Of a stretch of DNA of 64,000 nucleotides, positions 50,111 through 59,377 are shown piece after piece. Position 1 is the stretch's first letter. Every line of letters begins with the position of its first letter. Origin of the DNA: Polaribacter sp. Hel1_33_78 (lineage in GTDB: Bacteria > Bacteroidota > Bacteroidia > Flavobacteriales > Flavobacteriaceae); contig NZ_LT629794.1 of the NCBI RefSeq assembly GCF_900106075.1, positions 2,026,001-2,090,000 of the forward strand, written 5' to 3'. The translations under genes and the position numbers were made by a program. The notes under the pieces are model-generated. The model had not been told where the DNA came from. It saw only the letters and a list, made by a program, of their open reading frames with translations, and searched no databases.

Positions 50111-50155
50111 TTTAAATGAAAAAGCAGCTATTTATTAGCTGCTTTTTCATTTAAA
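50111..50155 (+). terminator. Strong intrinsic terminator of the TonB receptor operon
   Basis: A perfect 20-bp stem: arms 50111-50130 and 50136-50155, loop TTTAT, core AAAAAGCAGCTA paired with TAGCTGCTTTTT. It starts 12 bp after the stop of the Asp/His-rich lipoprotein. Confidence 0.9.
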
Positions 50156-50229
50156 TCAATTTAATTATTATAAATACTTTATATTAAATTCGTACTTTAA
50201 AAATTAACACTTAAAAAAGACACACATAT

Positions 50230-50964
50230 ATGTCTAAAAAGATAATTTTAAATGAAATTATTTTAGCTTACAGAAATGTAATTGAAGAACGATATCAATA
50301 TGAAGTTTTAAAGAAAAAACATGATTTTCCTAAAACGATAAATGAGGAAATTGTAGGTGAAATAAAAGACTATTTCTTAATCTATGTATATCCTAATTTA
50401 GAAAAGAGAAAAGAATTAAACGAAGCGTTTGGCGCTTTAGATGATTTCATAAAACACCCAGAAAAGTTGTTAAATTTAGTTTTGGATTCTTTTCAATTGG
50501 TATTGAGGCAAGGAAGATATTTACCTAAAGTATTTAACGCAGGCTTAAAAGCAATGAAATCTTATCGGGGTGCAACCACATTTGAAAATGCCTTGGTTGT
50601 TATAGCTATCAATAAAAATATTGACCCTCCTTATACTACATCCAAAATAAATACTTTAATTAAACTTTTACCTTATAAAGAAATCGAAGGTTTCATGAAT
50701 AATACAGAAACTTTCTTCAATATTATCCATGATAAAGAATTGGTTGCAAAAATTAAAGAAATCATTGCTTATTTAATTTCTAAAATGAAAATGAAACCTA
50801 AAATTTTTTCCAAAAAAGAAACTTTAGGTTTAGAATTAGCTCTAGAAACCATTACTAAAGGAGAACAAATGCTAAACAAACTCACCAAAAAAGATCAAGA
50901 AATTTTGATTGAATTCGTCTTGAAAATAGAAAAAGATAATTTGATAGAAATATTTTTAAAATAG
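50230..50964 (+). CDS. Helical protein of unknown function
   Basis: 244 residues, no signal or membrane segment. Highly charged, mostly helical (RNVIEERYQYEVLKKKHDF, FGALDDFIKHPEKLLNLVLD, YKEIEGFMNNTETFFNIIHD). I recognise no domain. It ends 1 bp before the convergent MFS gene, so a shared termination zone lies within the coding ends. The arrangement of amphipathic helices could form an alpha-solenoid. Function unknown. Confidence 0.68.
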   Translation: MSKKIILNEIILAYRNVIEERYQYEVLKKKHDFPKTINEEIVGEIKDYFLIYVYPNLEKRKELNEAFGALDDFIKHPEKLLNLVLDSFQLVLRQGRYLPKVFNAGLKAMKSYRGATTFENALVVIAINKNIDPPYTTSKINTLIKLLPYKEIEGFMNNTETFFNIIHDKELVAKIKEIIAYLISKMKMKPKIFSKKETLGLELALETITKGEQMLNKLTKKDQEILIEFVLKIEKDNLIEIFLK

Positions 50965-50965
50965 A

Positions 50966-52261
50966 TTACTGTACATATTTTGTCTTTTTCAGAGTATTTA
51001 AAACTAAAAAAGAAGCTAAAAAGAAAATAGCCAAACACAATACACTCCATTGCATAGAATCCGTAATTGCGTACAATAAACCATATACGAACGTTCCAAG
51101 AACAATTGCTACTTTTTCTGTCACGTCATAAAAGCTAAAGTATGTTGCATGATCCTCTGTCTCTGGAAGTAGTTTAGAATAAGTAGACCTAGTTAAAGAT
51201 TGAATTGCTCCTTGTACAAAACCTAATAAAACTCCTAAACCGTAGAAATAATACTCTACATTTTCTTGATTTTCATCTAAAAGAAAAGCAGTAAAGCAAA
51301 CCAACATCCAAGTACAAATAGTAACTTTTAAAGCTTTAATATTTCCCCATTTTTCTGATAATCTAGAAAACACAAAAGCACCTGCAATTGCAACAACTTG
51401 CACTAATAAAATGGTTATAATTAAATTCATTGCTGGCAAGCCTAATTCGCTAGAACCAAAAATTGCTGCCATTAAAATAATGGTTTGTACACCAATACTT
51501 AATAAGAAAAAAGAAATTAAAAACCTTTTTAAGGTTGGATAATTCATCACTTCTTTTGCGACTACTTTAAGCTCTCTAAAACCTTTCCAGATATAATCTC
51601 TCTTTGGTTTTTTGTTATAAATATCATCGGGCAACCTTCTAAATGTTATTTGTGCAAAACCTATCCACCAAAGACCGACTAAAACAAAAGAAATACGTGA
51701 AGCCATTGAAGCAGTTATTCCAAACCATTCTGGTTTTTGAATCATTAATAAATTAATAATTAACAAAAAAACAGAACCGGTATAACCATAAATAAATCCT
51801 TTTGCACTTGCTCTATCTTGTTGCTCTGGATTTGCAACTTCTGGTAAGTATGCATTGTAAAAAACTAAACTTGCCCAAAAACCAATACTTGCTAAAATTG
51901 TGAAGAGAATACCAATCCAAACAGTATCTATCCCGTCAAAAAAATATAAACCTGATACAGACAAGCCTCCCATCCAACAAAAGAATTTCATGAATTTTTT
52001 CTTACTTCCTGTATAATCTGCAATTCCTGATAAAATAGGTGAAATAAATGCCACTACTAAAAAGGAAAATGACAAAGCGTAACTATATAAACTATCAGGA
52101 TGATCCCATTCTATTCCTAGAAAAAAAACAGTTTCGCCCTCAGTGACTGCACTATAATATAAAGGAAAAACTGCCGTACTTATTACTAATGAATATACAG
52201 AGTTTGCCCAATCATAAAAAGCCCAAGCATTTATTAATTTTTTATCTCCAATTTTTAACAT
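50966..52261 (-). CDS. MFS transporter, UMF1/Atg22-like family
   Basis: 431 residues, about 12 hydrophobic segments. It begins INAWAFYDWANSVYSLVIST, the characteristic WAFYDWANS motif of the UMF1/Atg22 group, and has YTGSKKKFMKFFCWMGGLSV and GFVQGAIQSLTRSTYSKLLP, typical of its loops. Eukaryotic Atg22 exports amino acids from the vacuole; the substrate of bacterial members is unknown. Located in the inner membrane. Single gene with an upstream terminator of the M48 gene at 52279. Confidence 0.88.
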   Translation of the reverse strand: MLKIGDKKLINAWAFYDWANSVYSLVISTAVFPLYYSAVTEGETVFFLGIEWDHPDSLYSYALSFSFLVVAFISPILSGIADYTGSKKKFMKFFCWMGGLSVSGLYFFDGIDTVWIGILFTILASIGFWASLVFYNAYLPEVANPEQQDRASAKGFIYGYTGSVFLLIINLLMIQKPEWFGITASMASRISFVLVGLWWIGFAQITFRRLPDDIYNKKPKRDYIWKGFRELKVVAKEVMNYPTLKRFLISFFLLSIGVQTIILMAAIFGSSELGLPAMNLIITILLVQVVAIAGAFVFSRLSEKWGNIKALKVTICTWMLVCFTAFLLDENQENVEYYFYGLGVLLGFVQGAIQSLTRSTYSKLLPETEDHATYFSFYDVTEKVAIVLGTFVYGLLYAITDSMQWSVLCLAIFFLASFLVLNTLKKTKYVQ

Positions 52262-52280
52262 AAAATATATTTTATAAAAA

Positions 52281-52302
52281 ACCGCTCAATTTCTTGAACG
52301 GT
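52281..52302 (-). terminator. Intrinsic terminator of the M48 peptidase gene
   Basis: On the minus strand ACCGTTCAA and TTGAGCGGT pair (one G-T pair) around a GAAA tetraloop, followed by TTTTT. It lies 30 bp after the stop at 52332. Confidence 0.75.
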
Positions 52303-52331
52303 GTACAATATAGTAAAACTATTTATTTAAT

Positions 52332-53153
52332 TTAATTTTTGATTTGAGATAGTGGTTGATTATACTTTTTAGCATACATTTTTGCCGTAGGTAAATAACT
52401 TTTTAAATCTTGTATTCTTGCTGCATTTGATGGATGTGTGCTTAAAATTTGTGGTGTACTACTTCCTCCGGAATTTTTACTCATTCTTACCCAAACTTCT
52501 GCAGCTTCTTTACCATCATAACCTGCCATTAACATAAAAACCAAACCTAGCCTGTCTGCCTCCTGCTCATGAGTTCTACTAAATTTCAACATTGTTAAAC
52601 CAGAACCAACACCAAAAGCCGTATTCCAAATTTGTTGTGTCTCAGGATCCTTTTTTGATGTTCCTAAAGTCACCAATAAACCCCCAATTTGTTGACCATA
52701 AGATGAAGTCATACGTTCTTGACCATGTTTGGCAAATGCATGTGCAACTTCATGCCCCATAACTGCCGCAACACCATTTATGTTATCACAAATTGGCATA
52801 ATACCAGTATAAAAGACAACTTTACCTCCTGGCATACACCAAGCATTTATCGTTTTATCTTCTACTAAATTAAATTCCCATCGATAAGAATCTGCTTCTG
52901 TAACCATATTGTTGGCTCTCATAAAGCGATCTACAGCTTGAGAAATATTTTTACCAACTTCTTTTATTTGGTTTGTCATTTCTCTATTAGTAGATAATTT
53001 ATTTTCCGCTAAAAAACCTTTATATTGGGCAAAGCTTGTTGGTAAAACTTGCGAATCACTTACTAAATTCACTCTTTTTCTTCCTGTAATTGGCACAGTA
53101 CTGCATGCTTCAAAAAGAACCATGATTATAACTAAAATAAGTACTTTTTTCAT
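52332..53153 (-). CDS. M48-family zinc metallopeptidase lipoprotein
   Basis: 273 residues. Lipoprotein signal VLFEACSTVPITGRKR, with the STVPITGR stretch common in this group. Zinc motif HEVAHAFAKH (HExxH, about residue 135) and the third ligand Glu in EQEADRLGLVFMLMAGYD (about 197). Resembles BepA/LoiP-type periplasmic proteases that supervise outer-membrane protein assembly. Anchored facing the periplasm. Monocistronic: terminator directly downstream, and the 243 bp upstream separate it from divergent msrB. Confidence 0.9.
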   Translation of the reverse strand: MKKVLILVIIMVLFEACSTVPITGRKRVNLVSDSQVLPTSFAQYKGFLAENKLSTNREMTNQIKEVGKNISQAVDRFMRANNMVTEADSYRWEFNLVEDKTINAWCMPGGKVVFYTGIMPICDNINGVAAVMGHEVAHAFAKHGQERMTSSYGQQIGGLLVTLGTSKKDPETQQIWNTAFGVGSGLTMLKFSRTHEQEADRLGLVFMLMAGYDGKEAAEVWVRMSKNSGGSSTPQILSTHPSNAARIQDLKSYLPTAKMYAKKYNQPLSQIKN

Positions 53154-53396
53154 TTTTTTATATGTTTAGTCTATAACTAGTAAGACACTTTCTTATACAA
53201 TAGGTCACAAATTTATTACTTTTTAAATTATAGATTCTATCTTTATTTAAAAATGTTTTTTTGTTGATATTTTAATAATTTATAATATTGTAAGTTATTT
53301 AATAAATATACGTCAAACCTATAAAATCAATTCTTTTATTACCAATGGATATAATAATATTCAATTAAAAAAAGATAATATTACACTTTTAGATAT

Positions 53397-53876
53397 ATGA
53401 AAAAATTAATTAGTACTCTTGTTTTATTAATGATGTTTAGCTGTGTAGGAAATTCACAAAATTCATCAAAAGAAAAGAAATCTTATAAAGTAGAAAAAAC
53501 AGATATTGAATGGAAAAAATTACTTTCTCCAATGCAATATTATGTATTACGTGAAGCTGGCACAGAAAGGGCATTTACAAGTGAATTTAATGAAAATCAC
53601 AAAAAAGGTATTTATGTTTGTGCGGCTTGCAAAACAGCTTTGTACAAATCTGAAAATAAATTTGATTCAGGCTCTGGCTGGCCTTCTTTTGATCGCGCTA
53701 TAAACGGCAATATTGAGTTAGATGTAGATTATAAAATTGGGTATCGCAGAACTGAGCTCAAATGCAATACTTGTGGTGGTCATTTGGGGCATTCTTTTGA
53801 TGATGGACCAAAAGAAACCACAGGAAAACGCCATTGCATTAATGGAGCTGCTTTAGAATTTGTTGTTGAAAAATAA
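53397..53876 (+). CDS. msrB: Lipoprotein peptide-methionine (R)-S-oxide reductase
   Basis: 159 residues. N-terminal lipoprotein signal LVLLMMFSCVGNSQ. MsrB domain from about 35: zinc cysteines in VCAACKTALY and KCNTCGGHLGHSF, active-site region GSGWPSFDRAI and the catalytic Cys in RHCINGAALEF near the end. Reduces methionine-R-sulfoxide in proteins, here in the envelope. The usual electron donors would be thioredoxin-like proteins. Stands alone between two gaps. Confidence 0.93.
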   Translation: MKKLISTLVLLMMFSCVGNSQNSSKEKKSYKVEKTDIEWKKLLSPMQYYVLREAGTERAFTSEFNENHKKGIYVCAACKTALYKSENKFDSGSGWPSFDRAINGNIELDVDYKIGYRRTELKCNTCGGHLGHSFDDGPKETTGKRHCINGAALEFVVEK

Positions 53877-54638
53877 AATTTCTAATTACTCAAATCATTA
53901 CTCATAATTACTTTTTTTGTTACACTTTTGAGTTGATGTCTTCTTACTTTTCGAAACAATGGATTACATTTATAATAAATTTAATAGTTATGTTTTAAAA
54001 ACATAGAGAGAGCATTGAAAAAGCTTAACAAAATATTAAATTATGAACACTTTAAAATTTTGTTAAAAAATTTCACTTCAAGTGCAATTCATAAATACAT
54101 AAGTATTATTGGAACTTCTCAAAAACTAGCAATAAGCGTAATAAATTAATAGAAATTTATTTTCACTAACTGAAAAAAAGAATACCAATTTCTAAATTTA
54201 TTCTTTGACTATTTTTATTAAAGGTTTAAGCACTTTTATAAATTGCATTTGTATTTTTAATCTAATAAATAGAGAACTTTTTGGTTAATTAAAGAGTAAA
54301 TAACATAGCCACGGTTATGATAAATTATTTAATCACTTTTTTAGAATATATTATAGTTTTGCTAAAAAAACGATTCCTTTCTGCCCTATTTATATTGCTA
54401 CCAAATGCTACGACTGGAATTAAAATACTTTTGATGTATGCAATCATCTTATTTTAAATCTTATCAATTATGCTTAAGGATTAAAAAAGAATGGCAAAGT
54501 TTAATTCAGCTCTAACTATATAGTCTAAATGCTAACATCCACACTAAATCACCATCAACATATCGAGTATAAAATCTACCCTATTTTACTACTATATCTT
54601 ATAAATTTATTACATTTAACGCCGCAAATTATGGATGG
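53877..54638. other. Gene-free A+T-rich stretch
   Basis: 762 bp without a supported coding frame on either strand, RNA gene or clear repeat. It contains only short A+T-rich runs. It may hold the promoter of the DinB-like gene and decayed sequence, but I see nothing specific. Confidence 0.5.
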
Positions 54639-55163
54639 ATGGATAAGGATGAGATTTTAGATATATTAGAAACTAAACACCAAGAATTATTTACTTGGTT
54701 AGAAAATCAGCCTCAAGAAAATTGGATATTAGGTCCCGAAAAAAAATGGTCTACAAGTCAGCACATACAGCATTTAGCAGATAGCTTACAACTATTAAAT
54801 AAGGCTTTAAGTTACCCAAGATTTTTTCTGAAATATAAATTTGGCATTTGTAATAGAGAATCTAGAGATTATAATACTATTGTAAAAAAATACCAGCAAA
54901 AACTTTCAGAAAATAGAGAAGGAATAAGAAATTTTAATAAAAAATTGAATAAACCAACTTTAAAAGAAAAAAAGCGTTTAATAACAAAACTTCAAATTCA
55001 ACAAAAAAAATTGCAATACAAAACTAAAAAAATTAGCGAAAAAAACTTAGATAGCTTGGTTATTCCGCATCCTTTAATGGGAAAAATGACCATAAGAGAA
55101 ATTATTATGTGGACAGTATATCACACAGAACATCATACAAAAACTTTACAAAAATTCTATTAA
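54639..55163 (+). CDS. DinB-like metal-binding four-helix protein
   Basis: 174 residues. DinB/YfiT-type pattern: first His in WSTSQHIQHLADSLQLL (about 44), and a C-terminal WTVYHTEHHTKTL (about 158-170) giving the other ligands. Members bind a divalent metal and often act as thiol S-transferases, for example with bacillithiol, or have unknown function. A Lys-rich insert (RNFNKKLNKPTLKEKKRLIT) fills the middle. Two ATGs 4 and 8 bp upstream are in other frames. Next gene starts directly at the stop (TAAGTG). Confidence 0.8.
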   Translation: MDKDEILDILETKHQELFTWLENQPQENWILGPEKKWSTSQHIQHLADSLQLLNKALSYPRFFLKYKFGICNRESRDYNTIVKKYQQKLSENREGIRNFNKKLNKPTLKEKKRLITKLQIQQKKLQYKTKKISEKNLDSLVIPHPLMGKMTIREIIMWTVYHTEHHTKTLQKFY

Positions 55164-55607
55164 GTGAAAACTATTATTAAAAAACCTCATATTTTATTTT
55201 TTAGCTTAATCCCTCTTTTTATTTTTACAGGCTTAATAAGGGAAGATAACGTAATAGATGTAACAATATATAATACTTTTTTTGCCGTTAAAATTCATTA
55301 TTGGTCTTACTTTTCAGCTCTTTTTGTTGCTTTAATTGGTTTAAATTATTACATGCTTTATTGGGCTAAAAAAGCAACAATACCTATATTATCTCTTTTT
55401 CACATTATATTTCAATTAGCTGCATTCATTCCTTTTATTTTTTGCCTCTTGTTTATAAATACAAAAACTGTTTTAGTACCTAACTTTCTGTCTGATTATA
55501 TTAATATGTACGCAATACTTTCAACTTCATATATTCTTTTTGTAATATCCACATGTATATGTCTACTTAACTTCATTTTAGCTTTATTAAAAAAAAGAGA
55601 TAGTTAA
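55164..55607 (+). CDS. Four-helix integral membrane protein of unknown function
   Basis: 147 residues, GTG start directly abutting the previous stop. Hydrophobic segments at about 10-25, 44-68, 75-98 and 115-140. YNTFFAVKIHYWSYFSALF and LLFINTKTVLVPNFLSDYIN have no recognisable motif. Inner membrane. Probably co-transcribed with the DinB-like gene. Function unknown. Confidence 0.65.
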   Translation: MKTIIKKPHILFFSLIPLFIFTGLIREDNVIDVTIYNTFFAVKIHYWSYFSALFVALIGLNYYMLYWAKKATIPILSLFHIIFQLAAFIPFIFCLLFINTKTVLVPNFLSDYINMYAILSTSYILFVISTCICLLNFILALLKKRDS

Positions 55608-55792
55608 TTTCAATAATATTTATGACCTACTTTTAACAAAAACTGATTTTTCTTTATTGGCTTTCTTTCATTATTTAATGAACTTTTTTACAAGCTCATT
55701 TCTAAATAAAAGATGATTAAAAAACTTTTTTAATCCCTAAACAAATCATCACTAATTCTTATATTTGTGCTTCCTAAAAAAGAACACAAGTT

Positions 55793-57121
55793 ATGTTTAA
55801 CAGTTTAAGCGATAAATTAGATAAAGCCTTACATACCCTAAAAGGACATGGTAAAATTACTGAAGTAAATGTTGCTGAAACCCTTAAAGAAGTTAGAAGG
55901 GCATTGTTAGATGCAGATGTTAACTTTAAAGTTGCCAAAAATTTTACAAAGAAAGTTCAAACTAAAGCATTAGGCCAAGATGTATTAACGACATTAAATC
56001 CTGGACAATTAATGGTAAAGTTAGTAAAAGATGAACTGACTGAACTAATGGGCGGAGAAACTGTTGGTATAAACCTTGGTGGTTCTCCGACAGTAATTTT
56101 AATGTCTGGTTTGCAAGGTTCTGGTAAAACTACTTTTTCAGGAAAATTAGCAAATTTTTTAAAAACAAAAAAGGCGAAGCAAGTTCTTTTAGTTGGTTGT
56201 GATGTATACAGGCCTGCTGCCATCAATCAATTACAAGTTGTAGGAGAGCAAATTGGAGTTGAAGTATATGCCGAAGTTGATAATAACAATCCTGTTGAAA
56301 TTTCTAAAAATGCAATTGCTCACGCGAAAGCAAATAGTAAGAATGTTGTGATTATTGATACTGCTGGACGCTTGGCGGTAGATGAAGAAATGATGACAGA
56401 GATTTCTAACATTCATAAAGCTGTAAATCCACAAGAAACATTATTTGTGGTAGATTCTATGACTGGACAAGATGCTGTAAATACTGCAAAAGCTTTTAAT
56501 GATATCTTAAATTTTGATGGAGTTATTCTTACAAAATTAGATGGTGATACAAGAGGTGGAGCAGCTTTAACCATAAAAACTGTTGTAGATAAACCGATTA
56601 AATTTATTGGTACTGGAGAGAAAATGGATGCTATTGATGTTTTCCATCCAGATAGAATGGCCGATCGAATTTTAGGTATGGGAGATGTTATTTCTCTTGT
56701 AGAGCGTGCTCAAGATCAATATGATGAGGAAGAAGCAAGAAAATTACAAAAGAAGATTGCTAAAAATCAATTTGGTTTTGATGATTTTTTAAGTCAGATT
56801 CAACAAATAAAAAAGATGGGAAGCATGAAAGATTTGGTTGGTATGATTCCTGGAGCTGGAAAAGCAATGAAAGATGTAGATATAGATGATGATGCATTTA
56901 AAGGAATTGAAGCAATTATTCATTCGATGACACCAGGTGAAAGAAGTACACCAAATTCAATAAATGCTAGCAGAAAAAAGAGAATTGCAAAAGGATCTGG
57001 AACTACAATACAAGAAGTAAATCAATTGATGAAGCAATTTAATCAAATGAGCAAAATGATGAAAATGATGCAAGGCGGTGGTGGTAAAAAAATGATGCAA
57101 ATGATGAAAGGAATGCAATAA
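55793..57121 (+). CDS. ffh: Signal recognition particle protein Ffh
   Basis: 442 residues. N domain to about 90, GTPase G domain with GLQGSGKTTFSGKLANFL (about 106), DTAGRLAVDEEMM (about 189) and TKLDGDTRGGAAL (about 247), then the Met-rich M domain that binds 4.5S RNA and signal peptides (QFNQMSKMMKMMQGGGG at the end). Delivers membrane and secretory nascent chains to FtsY and the translocon. folD follows 92 bp later, a common flavobacterial neighbour. Confidence 0.96.
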   Translation: MFNSLSDKLDKALHTLKGHGKITEVNVAETLKEVRRALLDADVNFKVAKNFTKKVQTKALGQDVLTTLNPGQLMVKLVKDELTELMGGETVGINLGGSPTVILMSGLQGSGKTTFSGKLANFLKTKKAKQVLLVGCDVYRPAAINQLQVVGEQIGVEVYAEVDNNNPVEISKNAIAHAKANSKNVVIIDTAGRLAVDEEMMTEISNIHKAVNPQETLFVVDSMTGQDAVNTAKAFNDILNFDGVILTKLDGDTRGGAALTIKTVVDKPIKFIGTGEKMDAIDVFHPDRMADRILGMGDVISLVERAQDQYDEEEARKLQKKIAKNQFGFDDFLSQIQQIKKMGSMKDLVGMIPGAGKAMKDVDIDDDAFKGIEAIIHSMTPGERSTPNSINASRKKRIAKGSGTTIQEVNQLMKQFNQMSKMMKMMQGGGGKKMMQMMKGMQ

Positions 57122-57213
57122 ATTACACTTAGCAGTTAGTAAAAACAAACCTCTTTCAAATTGCGAATTTGGAATATAAAGTAACACAATAAACACTGAA
57201 CCTGAAAAAACAA

Positions 57214-58089
57214 ATGATTTTATTAGACGGAAAAAAAACTTCTGCAGATATTAAAGAAGAAATTGCTTTAGAAGTTCGAGAATTAAAAAATAGGGGAAAC
57301 AAAACCCCACATTTAGCTGCAGTTATAGTTGGTAATGATGGTGCTAGTATTACGTATGTAAATGCCAAAGTAAAAGCTTGTGAAAGAGTTGGTTTTGAAT
57401 CTACTTTAATCAGATTACCAAAGGAAACTTCAGAAGAAGATTTGTTAAATGAAATTGCTATATTAAATATCGACAATGATATTGATGGTTTTATAGTTCA
57501 ATTGCCTTTACCTAAACATATTAATGAACAAAAGGTGATCATGGCTATTGATCCTAATAAAGATGTAGATGGTTTTCACCCAACAAATGTGGGAAAAATG
57601 GCGCTGAATTTACCCACTTTTATTTCTGCAACTCCTTTTGGAATTTTAGAATTATTAGATAGGTATAATGTTGAAACTTCTGGGAAACATGTTGTTGTTT
57701 TAGGAAGAAGTCATATTGTTGGTAGCCCAATGAGTATTTTGTTATCACAAAAAAGAAAAGTAGGAAATGCTACTGTAACCATGTGTCATAGCAGAACTAA
57801 AAACCTCAAAGAAATTACTTTACAAGCTGATATTATTGTTGCAGCAATCGGAATCCCTGAATTTGTTAAAGCAGAAATGGTTAAAGATAATGTTACTATA
57901 ATTGATGTAGGAATTACTCGTCTAGCAGATTCCTCTAGAAAAAATGGATTTAGATTAGTTGGAGATGTTGCTTTTGATGAAGTCTCTAAAAAAGCAGCTT
58001 TTATTACTCCTGTTCCTGGTGGTGTTGGGCCAATGACCATTGCAATGTTATTAAAAAACACTTTATTAGCTTGCCAAAGAAAAAACTAA
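57214..58089 (+). CDS. folD: Bifunctional methylenetetrahydrofolate dehydrogenase/cyclohydrolase FolD
   Basis: 291 residues. Interconverts 5,10-methylene-, methenyl- and 10-formyl-tetrahydrofolate with NADP. Active-site region [20 protein letters not shown] with the YxxxK catalytic Lys (about residue 55), signature [18 protein letters not shown] (about 92), [36 protein letters not shown] and [15 protein letters not shown]. Cytoplasmic dimer. Convergent with the cupin gene across 308 bp. Confidence 0.96.
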   Translation: MILLDGKKTSADIKEEIALEVRELKNRGNKTPHLAAVIVGNDGASITYVNAKVKACERVGFESTLIRLPKETSEEDLLNEIAILNIDNDIDGFIVQLPLPKHINEQKVIMAIDPNKDVDGFHPTNVGKMALNLPTFISATPFGILELLDRYNVETSGKHVVVLGRSHIVGSPMSILLSQKRKVGNATVTMCHSRTKNLKEITLQADIIVAAIGIPEFVKAEMVKDNVTIIDVGITRLADSSRKNGFRLVGDVAFDEVSKKAAFITPVPGGVGPMTIAMLLKNTLLACQRKN

Positions 58090-58293
58090 ATAATTACTTT
58101 TTCTTTTGAATACCGCAGCATGTTTATTGAAAATACTCAAAACCCTTCTTTCAAAAAGAGCATTTTAGATGATACTTAAATAGCGATTAAAGTTCTACTG
58201 CTATTTATTAAATGGTTAAAACTAAAGTTACTAATAGCAATTTTAAAGTTGTTAATCATTATTGTAATTACTTTTTAATTTTATGGAAACTGA

Positions 58294-58362
58294 TTTCTCA
58301 AAAGGATTAAAAGAAAGTCTTTAATATCTATTTTTGGGTTTAGCTTTATTCCTTTTGAGAAA
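58294..58362. repeat. Long imperfect inverted repeat between folD and the cupin gene
   Basis: Arms TTTCTCAAAAGGATTAAA (58294-58311) and TTTATTCCTTTTGAGAAA (58345-58362) pair at 17 of 18 positions around a 33-bp spacer. It lies 36 bp beyond the cupin stop and 205 bp beyond the folD stop, between convergent genes. No T-run follows on either side, so it is not a typical terminator; an attenuated bidirectional terminator or a mobile-element remnant is possible. Confidence 0.6.
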
Positions 58363-58397
58363 TTTATAACCATCAAAATAAATTTATAATTCCTGTT

Positions 58398-58760
58398 TTA
58401 TTCTCTATGTACTAAATCTATGGAAAAAGCAGGCAGACAAACAGCAATATACTCGCAATCAGTATCAAAAGGATTAGAATATTGAACTCGTGTGTTTTTC
58501 TCTATTTTGATGGATTGCCCAGCTTTTAAAACAATCGTTTCGCCCTCGATAATAAACTGCTTTTTTCCCTTAATAATATAGGTGTACTCATCAAATTCTG
58601 GAGTTTGAAAAGGCTCACTCCATTTTGGAGGTGCAATCATGTGTGCAATACTTATTTGCGAATTTTGATCAGTAGCATTTCCAAAATGTTCTTCAATAAT
58701 TTTACCATCTGTTGTTGGCACAACAAACGGTGTACTTTGAATTTGATATTTTTTTTTCAT
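58398..58760 (-). CDS. Cupin-domain protein
   Basis: 120 residues, one beta-barrel cupin domain. Motif 1 region PPKWSEPFQTPEFDEYTYII lacks the usual paired His but keeps the Glu; motif 2 region GQSIKIEKNTRVQYSNPFDT has no His, so a bound metal is doubtful. Possibly a sugar-binding or ethanolamine-type cupin. Cytoplasmic. Follows the lipoprotein gene after 8 bp, one transcription unit. Function unknown. Confidence 0.75.
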   Translation of the reverse strand: MKKKYQIQSTPFVVPTTDGKIIEEHFGNATDQNSQISIAHMIAPPKWSEPFQTPEFDEYTYIIKGKKQFIIEGETIVLKAGQSIKIEKNTRVQYSNPFDTDCEYIAVCLPAFSIDLVHRE

Positions 58761-58768
58761 TGTAGAAT

Positions 58769-59332
58769 TTAATTAAACCAAACTATAAAAGATTTAATTT
58801 TTGCTAAATCAGGAATTTGCTCTAAAGATATTTTTTGAGTAATAATGTCTTTAATACCTAACTCCTCTTTATCAATTGTGATGGTTGCATTTAATTCATC
58901 TAAAAAAAGGGTCACAGATTGAAGGGTAGATTCCGGCCTTATGCTATTATTGGCATTGATTTCAGAAAAATTAGAACTTAAACTTAAGCCAACTTCCGTT
59001 TTAAAACGATTATCATGAATTTCAATACTTCTTATAGTAGATGTAGAATCCAACTGATCTTTTGGTATAATTGTTAACAAATGTTTTCCTCCTTTTTCAA
59101 AAACTAAAATTTCATCATCATCTTGAAAATAATTATTTCCAAGAGCTCCTTCACTTAAATTCTTAACAAGAGAATCGTTATTGAAAATAGTTTCTAAATC
59201 TTTTATAGTGGTTACAGTAGAAATTAAACCTACTTTACCTTTTTCAATTTTAAATTTATCATTTTTATTACAACTGATAATTAATAATGAAAACACAATT
59301 AAAATTACCGATAAGGACTTCTTTTTGATCAT
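58769..59332 (-). CDS. Lipoprotein of unknown function
   Basis: 187 residues. Lipoprotein signal VFSLLIISCNKNDKF, Cys near 21. Mature part predicted mixed alpha/beta (VTTIKDLETIFNNDSLVKNL, ILVFEKGGKHLLTIIP, SVTLFLDELNATITIDKEEL). I do not recognise the family. It lies 45 bp downstream of the HerA-like gene and directly before the cupin, all on the minus strand. Function unknown. Confidence 0.7.
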   Translation of the reverse strand: MIKKKSLSVILIVFSLLIISCNKNDKFKIEKGKVGLISTVTTIKDLETIFNNDSLVKNLSEGALGNNYFQDDDEILVFEKGGKHLLTIIPKDQLDSTSTIRSIEIHDNRFKTEVGLSLSSNFSEINANNSIRPESTLQSVTLFLDELNATITIDKEELGIKDIITQKISLEQIPDLAKIKSFIVWFN

Positions 59333-59377
59333 TCTTTTTGTTTTATATTTTCTTTAAACGTTTAATTTTTAATTTTG

